The notes beneath the pieces are model-generated. The model was not told the DNA's origin. It made no database searches and worked only from the letters and a program-made list of their open reading frames with translations. Of a DNA stretch of 25,468 bases, positions 22,775 to 25,468 are shown in pieces. The DNA comes from CAVWDI01 sp046259385 (lineage in GTDB: Bacteria > Chloroflexota > Anaerolineae > Anaerolineales > UBA4823). The stretch's first letter is position 1. Each line of letters opens with the position of its first letter. The position numbers were made by a program, and so were the translations under genes. The stretch covers positions 1 to 25,468 of the forward strand of contig JBJYWI010000050.1 of NCBI GenBank assembly GCA_046259385.1. The letters are read 5' to 3'.

Positions 22775-22802
22775 ATTTTAACTCGAAAAATATAACGGTC
22801 AA
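22775..22802 (-). promoter_or_regulatory. Probable promoter of tRNA-Leu
   Basis: TTGACC (22802-22797), a 16-bp spacer and TAAAAT (22780-22775) on the minus strand place the transcription start a few bases before the tRNA 5' end at 22764. Confidence 0.5.
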
Positions 22803-22817
22803 GGTAATTTATCTCGA

Positions 22818-23486
22818 TCAGCTGTATCGCTGGATCAAATTTTTTCTTTTCTTGTACCAGACCGCATAGCGGGAGTAAAAATGCACCAGAGGGGAGGACA
22901 GCCGGCAGTTCTGCCTGGCGTCGACCAGCGCTTGGCTAAAGCCAACTGAGTCAATAAATTCATTTGTGATCAATCTGGCTTTCCCAAGCTCAGCAGGGTG
23001 GTGTGCGTCCGATCCGACTGTCTTCAGCAAACCATGTTTTTCTGCAAATTCTTCCGCTTCCAGATTAAACCTGGATAACATGCAGCGGGCGTTGAAAGTC
23101 TCGATAGCATCAATTTTGTCCACAATATCCAGAAGGTCGTTTTGATTCCAGGCGCCTTTGCGGTAGGCATCGAATGGATGGGAGACACTTATAAATGCGT
23201 TTTGTTCCCTTAACCGCTCGATGGTTTCATCCGGGTTGAGACCCGGCGGAATGCGTTCCTGCACGAAATATCCCAACAGTTCACCCTTTGTAGTAAAGAT
23301 CTCCTCACCGACGATTACTCTTTCCGGCGAAATTTCTTTTACTTTTACCGCACCCACGATGGAGTTATGGTCTGTAATCGCGATACGGTCAATCCCTTTG
23401 CGGTCGCACGTTTGGATGATTTGTTCGGGTTTGAACAGGCTGTCTTTCGAGTAAATGGTGTGGCAGTGAAGTTCCAGACAGGGCAT
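22818..23486 (-). CDS. PHP-domain metal-dependent phosphoesterase family protein
   Basis: The 222-aa protein has all PHP metal-binding motifs in order: LHCHTIYSKDS, AITDHNSI, GEEIFTTKGE, SVSHPFD, IETFNAR and VGSDAHH. The family hydrolyses phosphate esters or nucleotides; the substrate of this stand-alone member is unknown. At this length it is a bare PHP domain, with no polymerase or other fused domain. It lies 65 bp behind the DUF362 gene. No ribosome site precedes the ATG, but TGATAA ends 7 bp upstream of it, so a leaderless start is possible although the -35 is poor. Confidence 0.88.
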   Translation of the reverse strand: MPCLELHCHTIYSKDSLFKPEQIIQTCDRKGIDRIAITDHNSIVGAVKVKEISPERVIVGEEIFTTKGELLGYFVQERIPPGLNPDETIERLREQNAFISVSHPFDAYRKGAWNQNDLLDIVDKIDAIETFNARCMLSRFNLEAEEFAEKHGLLKTVGSDAHHPAELGKARLITNEFIDSVGFSQALVDARQNCRLSSPLVHFYSRYAVWYKKRKNLIQRYS

Positions 23487-23551
23487 ATGGTTTTTATCAG
23501 GTCTGTGGTGTGTAGAAGTAGGGGATTTATAATGCGTTGAACCTGAGTTTT

Positions 23552-24766
23552 TTACTCCTTTTTCTTCTGGAGCATTACCCGCATTCCAATTCCGGCAGCG
23601 ACCAGTATTGTTAATCCCGCCACTGCCTGAATCACTGTCTTGGGTTCCATACCAGGCATTACTACTTCCCCATCTCCGTACGATTTAAACATTTTGCCCC
23701 ACTTGGTATCCAGTGCTGATTCAACCCGCTTGCGTCCGACAAAAGGGTACCAGTAGACATTATGATAAAAATTGCTTGCAAAATATGACCACGGAACCAG
23801 CGGACTTTGCAACATGATTTTTTCAAAAGGCTTGAGCGGACCGTGGTAAATCAATTTTTGACCACGGCTGGCAAAAGTATCTTCCTGAACAAAACCCCAC
23901 GGCGGTTCATTTTCGATATCATAACCGACGATCTGTATCTGTTTTGGGTCACCGATCCCGAGCTCAAGCTCGTGCGCTCTGCGGATGAACTTGATGCTGA
24001 GTGGATCAAATCCTTGAAGCTTCGCTGAGACTGCATCAATCGCTACCTGGTCGGCTGAAGCCAGAAGAATGTCTTTCTCGTGCCAGCGCATTGCCCTAGG
24101 TCCGGGCCCATCGCCGGCAAATGTACCGTCCATCAGTGCGAAAATCCCGGGATGGATGTCCTGCTGAATGGTCAATAGATCGACAATGGTGTCGTGAATG
24201 ACGGAATGTGTCCAATGCCTATGGCGGTGGAGCAGCCCGCCGAATGCATTTTTCATCGCACCGGTGATGGTTGTGAACACATGAGTCTTAACCGTGGGGA
24301 GGTGGACGATATTCATCCCTACAAGCGCCTTTGGAATGAAAATACCATCTTCATAAACCTGATCCAGAACCAGCAGTTGTCTTTTGGGAGTGTATTCAAC
24401 CCATTCAAAATCCTGGTCGTATAAGTAAATGCACGGAACGTTATATTTATCTGTTACGAATTTGTGCTTGTTGTTCAACTCAGCGTCTGACGTGTCGACA
24501 ACGACTGTGTCGTTATGGACTCCAACAAGGTTTTTATAACCGGCATCTAACAGCGTCTGGATTGCTCCTTCAATCTGCCAGGGTGTAGAAGAACAGGCAG
24601 GGTACCAGGTCTGCCAGGAAATATTTATTTTAAGCCCAGTTTGGTTTTCTTTCGGCAAAGCCTCCTGAAACCCGGCTTTGTGCATCACATTTGCCACATC
24701 CTCAAATATTGTTTCGGGTGAAGTCTTTACAACAGCTACTTTTCCTTTTCCTGGAAAATCATTCAT
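23552..24766 (-). CDS. DUF362-domain protein with C-terminal membrane anchor
   Basis: The 404-aa product has the DUF362 pattern: VAVVKTSPETIFEDVANVM, GLKINISWQTWYPACSSTPW, NIVHLPTVKTHVFTTITGAMKN (the hallmark), FALMDGTFAGDGPGPRA and LLASADQVAIDAVSAKLQG. A single transmembrane helix near the C-terminus (VIQAVAGLTILVAAGIGMRVM) ends in KKKE. No ferredoxin CX2CX2C cluster is present, unlike in some relatives. I chose ATG 24766 because AGGA lies 8 bp upstream; a TTG at 24796 would add ten residues. DUF362 has no firmly known function, and some members are tied to iron-sulfur or cofactor chemistry. Confidence 0.85.
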   Translation of the reverse strand: MNDFPGKGKVAVVKTSPETIFEDVANVMHKAGFQEALPKENQTGLKINISWQTWYPACSSTPWQIEGAIQTLLDAGYKNLVGVHNDTVVVDTSDAELNNKHKFVTDKYNVPCIYLYDQDFEWVEYTPKRQLLVLDQVYEDGIFIPKALVGMNIVHLPTVKTHVFTTITGAMKNAFGGLLHRHRHWTHSVIHDTIVDLLTIQQDIHPGIFALMDGTFAGDGPGPRAMRWHEKDILLASADQVAIDAVSAKLQGFDPLSIKFIRRAHELELGIGDPKQIQIVGYDIENEPPWGFVQEDTFASRGQKLIYHGPLKPFEKIMLQSPLVPWSYFASNFYHNVYWYPFVGRKRVESALDTKWGKMFKSYGDGEVVMPGMEPKTVIQAVAGLTILVAAGIGMRVMLQKKKE

Positions 24767-24823
24767 ATATTTTTTCCTATATGTTTTTTTAATCAACTAA
24801 ATTTCTCTTTATAAATCTGGCAT

Positions 24824-24829
24824 ATTATA
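24824..24829 (-). promoter_or_regulatory. Possible -10 box for the DUF362 gene
   Basis: TATAAT on the minus strand lies 57 bp before ATG 24766, in the divergent region shared with psuG. The -35 (GGTTAC at 17 bp) is poor. Confidence 0.35.
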
Positions 24830-24865
24830 AATCAATCCTGAAGGTGGTAACCAGCATCAGTAACT

Positions 24866-24871
24866 TATAAT
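24866..24871 (+). promoter_or_regulatory. Possible -10 box for psuG
   Basis: TATAAT on the plus strand lies 46 bp before ATG 24918. No good -35 is seen. It would give a leader of about 40 nt that includes AAGGG before the start codon. Confidence 0.35.
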
Positions 24872-24917
24872 TACAAAAGATATTGGAAAGAAAATTCTAA
24901 AATTCAAGGGTAGCGAA

Positions 24918-25468
24918 ATGAAAATTGCAGGAAACACAAATTTTATTGCAAGCAATGAAATTTCTTTTGCACTGGTTAATGGGGATCCTGTTGTGGCGCT
25001 TGAATCAACTGTGATTACCCACGGCTTACCATATCCCGCCAACCTGGAACTGGCAAAAGAATTGAAGAGTATAGTTCAATCGATGGGTGCGATTCCTGGG
25101 ATGATTGCGCTCTTAGATGGCGTTATCCGGTTGGGTTTAAATGATAGCGAGTTGACTCGACTGGCAGGTGAAAGCGGAATGCGCAAGATAAGTGCGCGAG
25201 ATTTAGGGGTTGCAGTTTCTCAAAATTGGAGTGGGGGGACAACGGTTGCAGGCACTATTTATTGCGCACATCTTGCGGGAATAAAAGTGTTCGCTACCGG
25301 CGGGATTGGCGGGGTCCATCTAGGTCCAGGTTTTGATATATCAGCTGACCTACTGCAGCTCTCCAGGACGCCAATCATTGTTATTTGTTCTGGAGCCAAA
25401 GCAATCCTCGACCTGCGGGCGACGGTAGAGTTGCTTGAAACAATTGGGGTGCCAATTATTGGGTACCG
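24918..25468 (+). CDS. psuG: Pseudouridine-5'-phosphate glycosidase, C-terminus cut by window edge
   Basis: I translated 183 codons from ATG 24918 to the right edge without a stop. The enzyme splits pseudouridine-5'-phosphate into uracil and ribose-5-phosphate. Motifs are VALESTVITHGLPYP, GAIPGMIALLDGVIRLGL, the ARDLGVAVSQNWSGGTTVAGT block, and the metal-binding FATGGIGGVHLGPGFDISADL, followed by the CSGAKAILDLRATVE block with the catalytic Lys region. The visible part covers about 60% of a normal ~300-aa protein. The start has AAGGG at a fair distance. Uracil released here could feed upp. A pseudouridine kinase (psuK) is often next to it but would lie outside the window. Confidence 0.93.
   Translation, partial: MKIAGNTNFIASNEISFALVNGDPVVALESTVITHGLPYPANLELAKELKSIVQSMGAIPGMIALLDGVIRLGLNDSELTRLAGESGMRKISARDLGVAVSQNWSGGTTVAGTIYCAHLAGIKVFATGGIGGVHLGPGFDISADLLQLSRTPIIVICSGAKAILDLRATVELLETIGVPIIGY

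Overview
The window looks like chromosomal DNA of an anaerobic bacterium of the Chloroflexota, most likely class Anaerolineae. This is inferred from the mix of genes: a fused ADP-forming acyl-CoA synthetase, a stand-alone corrinoid protein plus a 2Fe-2S ASKHA corrinoid activase, a MoeA fused to a periplasmic-binding-protein-like domain, a sigma-54 factor with an inserted Cys4 knuckle, a DUF362 protein, and modest G+C. No 16S or other decisive marker is present. A 100-N run flanked by two identical 55-bp sequences shows that the sequence is an assembled, scaffolded draft, probably from a metagenome.

Layout. (1) 1-2300, minus strand: a membrane-anchored OB-fold protein, then the start of an acyl-CoA synthetase that runs off the left edge. 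(2) 2423-3898, plus: a corrinoid (B12-binding) protein and a lipoprotein with a DUF5655-like domain, closed by a strong bidirectional terminator. (3) 3980-8304, minus: an rpoN - histidine kinase - NtrC-type response regulator operon. The regulator ends after its AAA+ module and has no DNA-binding domain. A sequence matching the sigma-54 -24/-12 consensus lies just before rpoN. (4) 8447-14684, plus: proline dehydrogenase, a ~310-bp structured non-coding stretch, a UbiA/MenA-like prenyltransferase, two consecutive MoeA genes, a PrxQ/Bcp peroxiredoxin, and a LuxR-type HTH reading frame that may be split. (5) 14691-20145: upp (minus), then ruvB, DUF2905, queA and a pyrimidine-nucleoside phosphorylase (plus), then fmt (minus). 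(6) 20372-22432: a small Cys-rich protein (plus), then the corrinoid activase (minus), interrupted only by the assembly gap. (7) 22681-24766, minus: DUF362 protein, PHP-domain protein and tRNA-Leu(UAA). (8) 24918 to the right edge, plus: the start of pseudouridine-5'-phosphate glycosidase.

How the genes fit together. The corrinoid protein and the activase are two parts of a methyl-transfer system, but no methyltransferase is present in the window. The two MoeA proteins imply molybdenum or tungsten enzymes. Upp, the nucleoside phosphorylase and PsuG are nucleobase/nucleoside salvage functions. The unit most worth attention is the sigma-54 operon: factor, cytosolic sensor kinase and DNA-binding-less activator are co-transcribed, with a plausible sigma-54 promoter of their own. 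This suggests a self-amplifying switch that acts on sigma-54 promoters without needing enhancer sites. No mobile element, CRISPR array or rRNA was seen.
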